Source of the DNA: an uncultured Spirochaetales bacterium
GTDB taxonomy: Bacteria > Spirochaetota > Spirochaetia > Sphaerochaetales > Sphaerochaetaceae
Assembly: GCA_949295505.1 (NCBI GenBank)
Contig: CASFLH010000084.1
Coordinates: forward strand, 1-54,530
Direction of reading: 5' to 3'
Length of the DNA: 54,530 nucleotides
Shown: piece after piece, positions 16,621 to 23,729 of the stretch
How positions within the stretch are numbered: the stretch's first letter is position 1
How the letters are laid out: each line of letters begins with the position of its first letter
Notes under the pieces: model-generated
Database searches by the model: none
What the model was told of the DNA's origin: nothing
Seen by the model: only the letters and a program-made list of their open reading frames with translations
Position numbers and translations under genes: made by a program

Positions 16621-16637
16621 TGCATAGATTATGCCAA
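16621..16637 (-). promoter_or_regulatory. Sigma-54 promoter of the first pspA operon
   Basis: On the minus strand the site reads TTGGCATAATCTATGCA: the essential GG and GC are 10 bases apart and 12 of 16 informative positions fit TTGGCACGNNNNTTGCA-like consensus. A PspF-type activator is encoded next door. The predicted start is about 16610, directly before the ATG. Confidence 0.75.
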
Positions 16638-16671
16638 AAGCCCATGAATCTGTATATTGCTCTTAATGAAT

Positions 16672-16704
16672 GGTTAACTGAGCCTGGAAATGGTATAATC
16701 CGCC
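16672..16704. promoter_or_regulatory. Paired candidate PspF-binding sites, first operon
   Basis: GGTTAACTGAGCC (16672-16684) and GGTATAATCCGCC (16692-16704) share the frame GGTnnnnTnnnCC and start exactly 20 bases apart. They lie 37 bases from the sigma-54 GG element. A matching pair with the same spacing and nearly the same distance stands upstream of the second pspA. The outer site covers the pspF -10 element, implying autoregulation. Confidence 0.55.
16691..16699 (+). promoter_or_regulatory. pspF promoter, extended -10
   Basis: TGGTATAAT is a perfect -10 hexamer with an upstream TG (extended -10). It lies 7 bases before the ATG at 16707, so the message would be leaderless. The -35 is weak (TGGTTA at 16671-16676, spacer 17). 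Confidence 0.6.
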
Positions 16705-16706
16705 AT

Positions 16707-17714
16707 ATGGGAAGAGAGAATATCCGGGAAGGTATTGGCGAAAGCGAGGTCTACCTTGACTTCATAGAATCTGTGTCCCGCGCCGCGAAGGTTGATCGCC
16801 CTGTGATACTCGTGGGGGAGAGAGGCAGCGGCAAGGAGCTTGCTGCCAGAAGGCTTCATTTCCTTTCAAGGCGCTGGCAGGGACCTCTTGTGACTGTTAA
16901 TCTTGCCTCCCTTCCGGAGTCCCTGATCGAGACTGAGCTTTTCGGATATGAAAGCGGGGCGTTCACTGGGGCGCGCGGTACAAGAAAGGGGCGTTTTGAG
17001 GAAGCTGAAGGAGGTACGCTCTTCCTGGATGAGATAGGTCTTGTTCCTCTCTCCGTGCAGGAGAAGATACTGCGTACGGTCGAATATGGTACATACGAAC
17101 GTGTCGGCTCTTCGGAGACGAGGCATGCCGATGTGCGGATTGTCTCCGCCACGAATGCGGATCTTCCTCTCCTCGCGAAGCAGGGGAAATTCAAGGAAGA
17201 CCTGCTGGACAGGCTTTCGTTTGAAGTGCTTTTTGTCCCTCCGCTACGTGGGCGTGGCAGGGATATCATGCTGCTTGCCAACCATTTCGCGGCAAGGATG
17301 GCGACGGAGTGCCATCTTCCAGATGTCCCGTATTTTTCCCCGGAAGGGGAGCGGAAACTGATGGAATACAGCTGGCCCGGGAATATAAGGGAACTGAAGA
17401 ACACAGTTGAGCGAGCCGTCTACAGGAGCCGGAGCCAGGTGATAGATGAGATTGAGTTCAATCCATTCAGCAGTCCTTTCAGGAAGCTGCCGCAGACGGA
17501 GGATGAGGATGCGGATATTCTTTCCACCTGGGATCTTGCCGACTATCCCCATGTGCATGGTGATATCGATGCCGCTTTCTTCAGGAGGGCTCTGGATCGG
17601 AGCGGTGGCAATCAGCGGCGTGCGGCGGAGAGCCTTGGTATTACCTATGATCAGTTCCGCGGTATCTACAGGAAGCTGAAGGACCGGATCAGGCCGGTCC
17701 CACAGGAAGAATGA
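16707..17714 (+). CDS. pspF: PspF-type sigma-54 activator
   Basis: 335 residues from ATG 16707; the frame is open far upstream, but that part is antisense to pspA. There is no receiver or GAF domain: the AAA+ domain begins at once, as in PspF. Landmarks are Walker A GERGSGKE (about residue 37), ELFGYESGAFTGA (the sigma-54-contacting loop, about 82), Walker B GGTLFLDEIG, and the arginine-finger region RLSFEVLFVPPLRGR. A Fis-type helix-turn-helix closes the protein (GGNQRRAAESLGITYDQFRG). It activates sigma-54 polymerase and is normally restrained by PspA. Divergent from pspA; its end overlaps the second pspC by 26 bases tail-to-tail. Confidence 0.93.
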   Translation: MGRENIREGIGESEVYLDFIESVSRAAKVDRPVILVGERGSGKELAARRLHFLSRRWQGPLVTVNLASLPESLIETELFGYESGAFTGARGTRKGRFEEAEGGTLFLDEIGLVPLSVQEKILRTVEYGTYERVGSSETRHADVRIVSATNADLPLLAKQGKFKEDLLDRLSFEVLFVPPLRGRGRDIMLLANHFAARMATECHLPDVPYFSPEGERKLMEYSWPGNIRELKNTVERAVYRSRSQVIDEIEFNPFSSPFRKLPQTEDEDADILSTWDLADYPHVHGDIDAAFFRRALDRSGGNQRRAAESLGITYDQFRGIYRKLKDRIRPVPQEE

Positions 17715-17895
17715 GCGCGAGAAGCAGGTAAACCACAGCCACGGGCAGAAGTCCTGTCGTGATTGCCGCCAGAATCCATAGAGCCCGTACCACCCATACA
17801 GGTATCCGCAGATAGCGGGCAATTCCTTCCGCTACGCAGAAGATGATTCCGTTCGGGACCCGCTGGAGCTTTCTTCTGTATTCGCTTTCACGCAT
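17689..17895 (-). CDS. Minimal PspC-domain membrane protein (second copy)
   Basis: 68 residues, made of little but a PspC domain: KLQRVPNGIIFCVAEGIARYL, then two hydrophobic stretches ending VVYLLLALILPV. It lacks the long charged tail of the first copy. It overlaps the end of the second pspA by 8 bases and so is translated with it. Its last 26 bases overlap the end of pspF on the opposite strand, a possible antisense contact between the two messages. Confidence 0.85.
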   Translation of the reverse strand: MRESEYRRKLQRVPNGIIFCVAEGIARYLRIPVWVVRALWILAAITTGLLPVAVVYLLLALILPVGPA

Positions 17896-18547
17896 TTTCC
17901 TTCATTTTCTCCTTGATTCTCCTCAGTTCATTCTCGATAGCCTCTTCTTTTTCGATTGATTCAAAGCATGGCCTGATTCCGCTTGAAGGTGCTGTTATAT
18001 CGGCTTCAGCCTCCCATTTCTCTATGCGCGAGGAAAGCTCTTCGAGCCGTGCTTCCCACTCTGCTCCCGTGTTCTTTTCCATGATCTCATTGGCCCTGAT
18101 CCTTTTCCTTGCGTTCTGTGCTCTCGCTTTCAGCTCCCCGGATCTGCTTTTCATTTCCGCAAGCCTCTCATCGATTTCCCCGAGTGTTTCGCATAGTGAT
18201 GAGATAACCGATGAAAGGGAGGAGAGGAGTTCTTCGTCACGCTCGGCTTTCCTTGCGATTTCCAGCTTTGCTTCCGCCGCTTCACGCGCCATTTCATCGA
18301 GGCCGCGGATAATCGCAAGCTGCGCTCTCTCTTCCCATCGCTTTTCCGCTTTCCTCTCTTCCGAAAGTCTTCTCTTCACGCCATTTTTCTCGGTTTCCTT
18401 CCCGGCAATCGTCTTCCTGATATCCGTTCTCGCATCTTCCAGTTTCCTTATTGAGAGATTGATCATTTTTTCCGGATCCTCTGCTCTGTCCAGTGCGGAG
18501 CTTATGTTCGCGGAGATTATGTCTCCTATTCTCTTGAGTGTGTTCAT
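17888..18547 (-). CDS. PspA/IM30-family protein (second copy)
   Basis: 219 residues from ATG 18547, supported by AAGGAGA at 18556-18562. The N-terminus MNTLKRIGDIISANISSALDRAEDPEKM is a clear, if divergent, PspA start, followed by coiled coil through the protein. It diverges strongly from the first copy, so it is an old duplication or a separately acquired paralogue. With the following mini-PspC it forms a two-gene operon with a near-perfect sigma-54 promoter. Confidence 0.88.
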   Translation of the reverse strand: MNTLKRIGDIISANISSALDRAEDPEKMINLSIRKLEDARTDIRKTIAGKETEKNGVKRRLSEERKAEKRWEERAQLAIIRGLDEMAREAAEAKLEIARKAERDEELLSSLSSVISSLCETLGEIDERLAEMKSRSGELKARAQNARKRIRANEIMEKNTGAEWEARLEELSSRIEKWEAEADITAPSSGIRPCFESIEKEEAIENELRRIKEKMKENA

Positions 18548-18571
18548 GTCTGTTTTCTCCTTATTTGGCAT

Positions 18572-18589
18572 ATGCAATGAATGTGCCAA
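18572..18589 (-). promoter_or_regulatory. Sigma-54 promoter of the second pspA operon
   Basis: The minus strand reads TTGGCACATTCATTGCAT, essentially the sigma-54 consensus (GG and GC 10 bases apart). Predicted start is about 18562, which leaves a 15-base leader holding the AAGGAGA ribosome-binding site. Confidence 0.9.
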
Positions 18590-18622
18590 TTCCTTATTCT
18601 TGCCGATATTTGCAAAAATACA

Positions 18623-18655
18623 GGTCTAATTAACCTGTATATGGTTGAATTAACC
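18623..18655. promoter_or_regulatory. Paired candidate PspF-binding sites, second operon
   Basis: GGTCTAATTAACC (18623-18635) and GGTTGAATTAACC (18643-18655) are near-identical, start exactly 20 bases apart, and are each partly palindromic (ACAGGT/ACCTGT surrounds the first). They lie 36 bases from the sigma-54 GG, centred near -67 and -87: the classic place for enhancer sites. Confidence 0.65.
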
Positions 18656-18679
18656 TTATTCTCTCGCGGATGATTGCGG

Positions 18680-18708
18680 TTGAATACTGTTTTCACGTCA
18701 GTTAGAAT
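18680..18708 (+). promoter_or_regulatory. rsmI promoter, leaderless type
   Basis: TTGAAT (18680-18685) and TAGAAT (18703-18708) are 17 bases apart. The ATG of rsmI begins 6 bases after the -10, so transcription should start at the start codon. No ribosome-binding site is present. Confidence 0.65.
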
Positions 18709-18714
18709 CGCTGT

Positions 18715-19428
18715 ATGGACCTATATATGGTTGCTACCCCGATAGGGAACCTTGAGGATATTACATATAGAGCAGTCAGAATCCTTGGCTCTGTTGATGT
18801 TATCGCATGCGAGGATACGAGGCATACAATGCAGCTTCTTTCCCATTATGGCATCAGAAAGCGTCTAATAGCCTGTCATGCCCATAATGAGAACGAGAGC
18901 GCGAAGGGGATTATAGATCTCCTGGATAGCGGCATGAGCGTCGCTTACTGCTCCGATGCCGGCACCCCCGGAGTTTCTGATCCAGGCGCACGCCTTGCGG
19001 AGGCTGTGAGGGAAACCAGGAGACATCGGGTTGTCCCCATTCCAGGCGCATCTGCTGTGGTGACGCTTGTTTCTGCTGCGGGGAATATCGGGAAGATCTT
19101 CACTTTCGAGGGATTCCTTTCCCCGAAGAAGGGAAGAAGGAAATCCCGTCTTGAAGCTCTCCGTGCCCAGGGCAATGCCTTTGTGATTTACGAGTCTCCA
19201 TTCCGAATCCTCAAAACGCTTGAGGATGTGAGGGAGGTCATTCCTTCCTGTCGTGTTATTGCGGGACGGGAACTTACGAAAGCATATGAGGAGATCATTT
19301 CCGGACATGTGGATGAGGTGATCGAGTCTCTCAGGAGCAAGGACAGGGTAAAGGGGGAGTTTGCCGTCATAGTGGTCCCGGAGGTCAATGATGATAACGC
19401 TGAAGAAGATACGGAGCCTGAAGCCTAG
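18715..19428 (+). CDS. rsmI: 16S rRNA 2'-O-ribose methyltransferase RsmI (C1402)
   Basis: 237 residues. The tetrapyrrole-methylase-like fold is plain: VATPIGNLEDITYRAVR at the start, ACEDTRHT (about residue 34), AYCSDAGTPGVSDPGARL (about 77-94) and PIPGASAVVTL (about 105). These are RsmI hallmarks; the enzyme methylates the ribose of C1402 in 16S rRNA using S-adenosylmethionine. It lacks the short C-terminal extension of some homologues. It overlaps the next methyltransferase gene by 41 bases. Confidence 0.95.
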   Translation: MDLYMVATPIGNLEDITYRAVRILGSVDVIACEDTRHTMQLLSHYGIRKRLIACHAHNENESAKGIIDLLDSGMSVAYCSDAGTPGVSDPGARLAEAVRETRRHRVVPIPGASAVVTLVSAAGNIGKIFTFEGFLSPKKGRRKSRLEALRAQGNAFVIYESPFRILKTLEDVREVIPSCRVIAGRELTKAYEEIISGHVDEVIESLRSKDRVKGEFAVIVVPEVNDDNAEEDTEPEA

Positions 19429-20143
19429 AGTGCAGCTGAGGAAGGCGGCTGATGTCTTCCATGAAGCGAATATGGAAGAGACTGAGGACGGATATCTTGA
19501 ATCCGTCCTTGATATAATCCTTTCCTCTGATCTTGTCAGTGAGGCTGACGGGGATAAGCTCCGCTCATATTTCAGCAAGGGACGGGGTGTCGGCTATGAG
19601 GATATTTACTACAATGTCCTGGCGATTCTCGGCGATTCCCCTTCCGACTGGGATAAGCGCAACGAGGAAGGGGATGTGGACTGGTCTATGCGGCACACGC
19701 TTGAGCATGCGCTTTTCCTTGATCATCTGCGCTCTCCCTACAACGTCGGTGCGATTTTCCGCAATGCTGAGGCTTTCTGTGTCAATGAGATCATCCTCGC
19801 TCCCGGGACAGCGTCTCCTATGCATCCCAGGGCTGAGCGGACATCAAGGGGTACGGTAGAGGCAATTCCATGGAGGGAAGGGGAGATAAGCAGCCTCCGG
19901 AGTGACGTGGTTGTCTTTGCGCTTGAGACAGGTGGCACGGATATAAGGGAATTCCGCTTCCCTGAAAAAGGTGTGTGCATCATAGGCTCAGAAGAAACGG
20001 GCATCACGAAAGAAGCCCGGGAACGGGCAGAGAACGACGGGGGAATTGTCACAATCCCGCAGTTCGGCGCAAAGGGTTCGATAAATGTCGCCTCAGCGGC
20101 AGCGATTCTTCTTTACAAATGGATTGAGGACAGCAGCTTCTGA
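19388..20143 (+). CDS. TrmH/SpoU-family RNA 2'-O-methyltransferase
   Basis: 251 residues. The C-terminal half carries the three SPOUT motifs: LRSPYNVGAIFRNAE (about residues 112-126), CIIGSEETGI (about 197), and FGAKGSINVASAAAILLY (about 225-242), which build the trefoil-knot S-adenosylmethionine site. The N-terminal ~100 residues are acidic, of no known domain, and probably select the RNA. Target RNA is unknown. The start is inside the end of rsmI, preceded by CGGAGG. The convergent Lon-like gene ends 25 bases downstream. Confidence 0.88.
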   Translation: MMITLKKIRSLKPRVQLRKAADVFHEANMEETEDGYLESVLDIILSSDLVSEADGDKLRSYFSKGRGVGYEDIYYNVLAILGDSPSDWDKRNEEGDVDWSMRHTLEHALFLDHLRSPYNVGAIFRNAEAFCVNEIILAPGTASPMHPRAERTSRGTVEAIPWREGEISSLRSDVVVFALETGGTDIREFRFPEKGVCIIGSEETGITKEARERAENDGGIVTIPQFGAKGSINVASAAAILLYKWIEDSSF

Positions 20144-20168
20144 GGTTTTTTTCAGAAAATGCCTGCAC

Positions 20169-22055
20169 TCAGCCTTTGTCCTGACTGTAACGGCAGAGAT
20201 TCCTCAGGCCGTCTTCCACTCGCCTGTTGAATGAGGATGGCGGAAACAGTCCTTTCTTGTCACGCTGGCCGCTCTTCATGCCTGTCAGCAGCTCGATTCC
20301 TTCATCTACATCGGATATGGCCCAGATATGGAAAAGCCCTTTGTCCATTGCCTCTTCAATCTGGCGTGGCAGTATAAGAGATGAGGTATTCTGCCTGGGG
20401 AGCATGACACCCTGTGTGCCGGTGAGACCGGATACAGAACATGCGTTGAAGAATCCCTGGATTTTTTCGTTGATGCCGCCGACAACCTGCAGCGCACCCA
20501 TCTGGCTTACCGATCCTGTCACCGCAACATCCTGCCTGATCGGGATTTCCGATATCGCGGAAAGAAGCGCGTAGAGTTCTCCAAGTGACGCGCTGTCACC
20601 ATCGACTTCAGCATAGCTCTGCTCAAAGCAGATGCCTGCATAAAGAGACAGGGGGAATGTCTGCGCGTAGCGATGCCTGAGATATCCTTCAAGAATCAGA
20701 AGGCCTTTGTCATGGATGCCTCCGGAAAGTCCCGCTTCGTGCTCTATGTTTACGATGCCCTCGTTGCCGGGAGAGACCGTCGCTGATATGACCGCGGGTG
20801 TTCCGAAAGATGATACGCCCCTGTCCATCACCGCGAGGCCATTGACGATACCGACTTTCGATCCGGAGAGGGCGATTACCATATTGCCGCATCGTATCTC
20901 TTCGTTGATGTTCTCCTCGGAAAGTGAGGCATGCCAGTCCCTCTTGTACAGGACTTCTTCCACATCCCTGCCGGTAATCGTCTTCTTCCCGCTGTGCATC
21001 GCATGGAGATTTGCCTCTTCGAGGATATCTCCGAGAAGCGAGAGCTCTGTCGTAAGCTTTCCCCTGTCTTCTGAAAGCCAGGAGGAGTATCTGAGAAGTT
21101 CCGCATAAGCACTGTCATCAGCAGGCAGGAAATCCTTTCCGGCTGCTTTCAGGTAGCGTACTGTCCCTTCCATGTTCTTCTCCGTGCGCGGCATGGTGTA
21201 GTCGAACTCAGGAGCGATGCGGAAATAGCGGGTGAATTTCTCATCTTTCTCTATCAGGCGGTTGTATGTCTCTTCTGTTCCGATGAGGATGATCTTCGTG
21301 AGAACGGGTATCGGGGCAGGGCGGATTGTTCCCAGCATTTCTCCTGGAACCAGCCCAGAAGATAGGGATCGCTGTGTCATCTCAAGATAGCGCCTGAGTG
21401 TTTTCCATAACGCTTCATCCCCTGTTATCTCTTCTGCATTCATTATAAGAAAGCCCCCTGCTGCTCTCTGATAGGATCCTATCTCGATGGAAAGGTGGGG
21501 CGGCAGATCCCTTCTTGCTAGTCCGAACAGGGATTCATGCGAAGGATGCGTTTCGATGACAGCCGTGCGTTTAGAGCCGGGAATCCTGTCCAGAATGATG
21601 TTGAGGGTATATGCTTCCGGACAGTCTGTGTAAGGTGGAAGGGAGGATATGAACGGACTGATTGACTGATCTGCCCATCTGTTCTCAATCTCTTCCCGGC
21701 TCATGTTTCCATTTCCGTAAGCGATGAGGTCTTTCTGGAATATCCTGGCTTTCCCTGCAGGGAACATCAGCAGCCTTATATTCTGCTCCTCTCCAGACCA
21801 TGCATAGGCTGCATCGAAGACCATGCTGTCCTTTTCAGGCAGCTTGCTGATCTCCTCCATTACGGCAGTAAGCCGCCCCGAGCCATCTTCTCCCGAGAGG
21901 AATATGTTGTATCCGACGCGGTCTATGGAGAGCCCGAGCCTGAGGAGGCTGATTGCCTTCTCCTGTCCTGTGATTGCTGTACCGGGCTCGATCCGGTCGA
22001 AAGATGTCTCTGGCGTACTGAGCCGCAATTCGTCTGTAGTCAGTTCCCTGGTCAT
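20169..22055 (-). CDS. Lon-like protease with AAA domain (S16 family, AAA_32 type)
   Basis: 628 residues from ATG 22055; an in-frame TTG two codons earlier is less likely. The N-terminal part has an ATP-binding loop GEDGSGRLTAV in which R replaces the usual Walker lysine, as I recall for this Lon-like subfamily, and AAGGFLIMNAEEI. The C-terminal Lon proteolytic domain has the catalytic serine in EVDGDSASLGELYALLSAIS and the catalytic lysine in GGINEKIQGFF. A cytosolic quality-control role is inferred; substrates are unknown. Divergent from nif3 with facing leaderless-type promoters. Confidence 0.88.
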   Translation of the reverse strand: MTRELTTDELRLSTPETSFDRIEPGTAITGQEKAISLLRLGLSIDRVGYNIFLSGEDGSGRLTAVMEEISKLPEKDSMVFDAAYAWSGEEQNIRLLMFPAGKARIFQKDLIAYGNGNMSREEIENRWADQSISPFISSLPPYTDCPEAYTLNIILDRIPGSKRTAVIETHPSHESLFGLARRDLPPHLSIEIGSYQRAAGGFLIMNAEEITGDEALWKTLRRYLEMTQRSLSSGLVPGEMLGTIRPAPIPVLTKIILIGTEETYNRLIEKDEKFTRYFRIAPEFDYTMPRTEKNMEGTVRYLKAAGKDFLPADDSAYAELLRYSSWLSEDRGKLTTELSLLGDILEEANLHAMHSGKKTITGRDVEEVLYKRDWHASLSEENINEEIRCGNMVIALSGSKVGIVNGLAVMDRGVSSFGTPAVISATVSPGNEGIVNIEHEAGLSGGIHDKGLLILEGYLRHRYAQTFPLSLYAGICFEQSYAEVDGDSASLGELYALLSAISEIPIRQDVAVTGSVSQMGALQVVGGINEKIQGFFNACSVSGLTGTQGVMLPRQNTSSLILPRQIEEAMDKGLFHIWAISDVDEGIELLTGMKSGQRDKKGLFPPSSFNRRVEDGLRNLCRYSQDKG

Positions 22056-22063
22056 TGACAAGC

Positions 22064-22069
22064 ATTATA
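22064..22069 (-). promoter_or_regulatory. -10 element of the Lon-like gene
   Basis: A perfect TATAAT on the minus strand, 8 bases before the ATG at 22055, leaves a leader of one or two bases at most. No ribosome-binding site is seen. Confidence 0.5.
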
Positions 22070-22136
22070 GCAGACATCGCGGAGAGTGTATCCGCATACA
22101 TCTGCCTTCCTGTGGATTCTTTGGCTTCAAACGGAT

Positions 22137-22142
22137 TATACT
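22137..22142 (+). promoter_or_regulatory. -10 element of a leaderless-type promoter (nif3 operon)
   Basis: TATACT is 6 bases before the ATG at 22149, with no ribosome-binding site. It faces the Lon-like promoter across about 70 bases. Confidence 0.5.
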
Positions 22143-22148
22143 TTCCAT

Positions 22149-22907
22149 ATGCGCGTTAAGGAATACACGGATGATCTTTACAAGAGACTGATGATAGATT
22201 CGTTCCCTTTCGACTATTCTCTCAATGGTGTGCAGATCGGGGCGCCTGACAGGGAGCTTAAGAAGGCAGCATTCGCAGTCGATGCATCTTTTGACACCAT
22301 CGACAGGGCTGCGGCAGGCGGAGCTGACGTGCTTGTCGTGCATCATGGGCTTTTCTGGGGCAGTCCGCTTGCCATCACAGGACCTCATTACAGGAGGGTC
22401 AAGAGGGCGCTGGACAGCGGTCTTACGCTTTTTGCCGTGCATCTTCCCCTCGATGCTCATCCGATGTATGGCAACAATGCGCAGATGGCTCTGACGCTGG
22501 GCATGACGGAATTCGATCCTTTCGGTGATTACAAAGGGGTGAAAATCGGCTTCAAGGGACATCTTCCCTTCCCGATGACCATTCCTGAGATCGCAAGACT
22601 TCTGGGGTTCTCTTCCGATACAGGCATGCAGGTCGTTAAATTCGGCCGTGACATGATTGACACCGTGGGAATCATTTCCGGAGGGGCGGGGGATGATGTT
22701 GATCAGGCAATACGGGACGGACTTGATCTCTTCATAACAGGCACGGCTCCTCATGAGATATTCCACACTGTCAAGGAAAATGGCACAAACCTGCTTGCGG
22801 GAGGTCATTACAGGAGCGAGGTCTTCGGGGTGAAGGCGCTGATGAGACTTACGGAGAGGGAGATGGGTATCGAATCCTTCTTCATTGATGCGGAGACCGG
22901 GCTTTGA
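22149..22907 (+). CDS. Nif3-like dinuclear metal-centre protein (YbgI/YqfO family)
   Basis: 252 residues from ATG 22149 (MRVKEYTDDLYKRLM); a longer frame begins at 22086 but would run over the promoter. Family features are SLNGVQIGAP, VVHHGLFWG (the paired histidines bind metal, about residues 64-72), FAVHLPLDAHP, and the C-terminal FITGTAPHE and AGGHYRSEVFGV. It is a conserved cytosolic protein; some members act as GTP cyclohydrolase I type 2 or NMN-linked hydrolases, but the role is unsettled. Its stop overlaps the lspA start (TTGA). Confidence 0.9.
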   Translation: MRVKEYTDDLYKRLMIDSFPFDYSLNGVQIGAPDRELKKAAFAVDASFDTIDRAAAGGADVLVVHHGLFWGSPLAITGPHYRRVKRALDSGLTLFAVHLPLDAHPMYGNNAQMALTLGMTEFDPFGDYKGVKIGFKGHLPFPMTIPEIARLLGFSSDTGMQVVKFGRDMIDTVGIISGGAGDDVDQAIRDGLDLFITGTAPHEIFHTVKENGTNLLAGGHYRSEVFGVKALMRLTEREMGIESFFIDAETGL

Positions 22908-23434
22908 GAGGCAAGAGATTTCTTCCATTCCTGCTGTCGGCTTTCATCATCGTGGCAGACCAGATCTCAAAGGCCCTGGTTGTTCATTTCATTCCTGAGG
23001 GTACGGTCGCGGCTAGGTTCTTCGGTGACTTCCTGTGGATCTGCCATGTACGCAACGATGCGGTGGCTTTCTCCATGGGATCAGGGCTTCCTGTGTTCGT
23101 GAAATACGTGCTCTTCATCGCGTTCCCGGCTCTGCTGATGGTCCTGCTTTCATTCGGCATAGCCTCAAAGCGCTTTGACGCAGAGCTTACAAGTGCCGAG
23201 AGATGGTGCATGGCCGGAATCGTGGGCGGCGGAATCGGGAATATAATCGACCGCGTTTTCCGCTCGCTGAGAGTCGTTGACTGGATTTCGACCAATAATT
23301 ATGGATGGTTCGGCATGGAGCGGTTCCCTACGTACAATATCGCAGATGCATCTGTCGTTGTTTCTGTGATAATCCTTGTTATAGCCGTACTTGCTGATGA
23401 TAGAAGGAGAAAACATCTTGAACAAGAAAGGTAA
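22904..23434 (+). CDS. lspA: Lipoprotein signal peptidase (signal peptidase II)
   Basis: 176 residues from a TTG that overlaps the nif3 stop; no better start exists. There are four membrane helices. The two catalytic aspartates are in GNIIDRVFRSLRVVDWI and YNIADASVVVSV, and the N-terminal helix has VADQISKALVV, all diagnostic of LspA. It removes signal peptides from prolipoproteins in the inner membrane. A longer loop between the aspartate motifs (STNNYGWFGMERFPT) fits spirochaete and other divergent LspA proteins. Confidence 0.95.
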   Translation: MRGKRFLPFLLSAFIIVADQISKALVVHFIPEGTVAARFFGDFLWICHVRNDAVAFSMGSGLPVFVKYVLFIAFPALLMVLLSFGIASKRFDAELTSAERWCMAGIVGGGIGNIIDRVFRSLRVVDWISTNNYGWFGMERFPTYNIADASVVVSVIILVIAVLADDRRRKHLEQER

Positions 23435-23726
23435 AACAGTTGTCTTCATGATTATTGCAACACTGCTGAATCTCGTGCTGCTTGCAGTGTTCTTCCTGCT
23501 GCTTTTCGCATTTCTTTTCGGCTTGCTGCCGACACTGGTTCCTGCCGTGATGGAAATCCCGGCTATGAGCTTTGTCCTACCTCTTCTGTGGTTTGGCGGT
23601 GCGATATTCCTTTCATTCCTGGTCTATTCCAGGCTTATCAGATGGGCAACGGTGAAATTCGATCTTGAAAACAAGCTTGATCCTATCTTCACGCCGAAGA
23701 AGAACAGAAGGGAAAGGGGAGAATGA
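23418..23726 (+). CDS. Small two-helix membrane protein downstream of lspA
   Basis: 102 residues from TTG 23418, preceded by GAAGGAGA at 23403-23410; the frame is open further upstream inside lspA. Two strongly hydrophobic segments (about residues 8-35 and 45-68) are followed by a basic, cytoplasmic C-terminus ending KKNRRERGE. I do not recognise a domain. The 17-base overlap with lspA suggests a coupled role in lipoprotein processing or the envelope, but this rests on position only. Confidence 0.7.
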   Translation: MNKKGKTVVFMIIATLLNLVLLAVFFLLLFAFLFGLLPTLVPAVMEIPAMSFVLPLLWFGGAIFLSFLVYSRLIRWATVKFDLENKLDPIFTPKKNRRERGE

Positions 23727-23729
23727 GCC

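Noticed and set aside
15798-16706. Upstream 303-codon extension of the pspF frame on the + strand
   Set aside because: It is exactly antisense to pspA and pspC, is a serine-rich antisense shadow, and the PspF family begins at the AAA+ domain. A -10 element lies just before ATG 16707.
20169-22055. Lon-like protein as a broken ATPase because of GxxGxGR in the P-loop
   Set aside because: As far as I recall, arginine at this position is normal for the YcbZ-like Lon relatives, so it is not evidence of decay.
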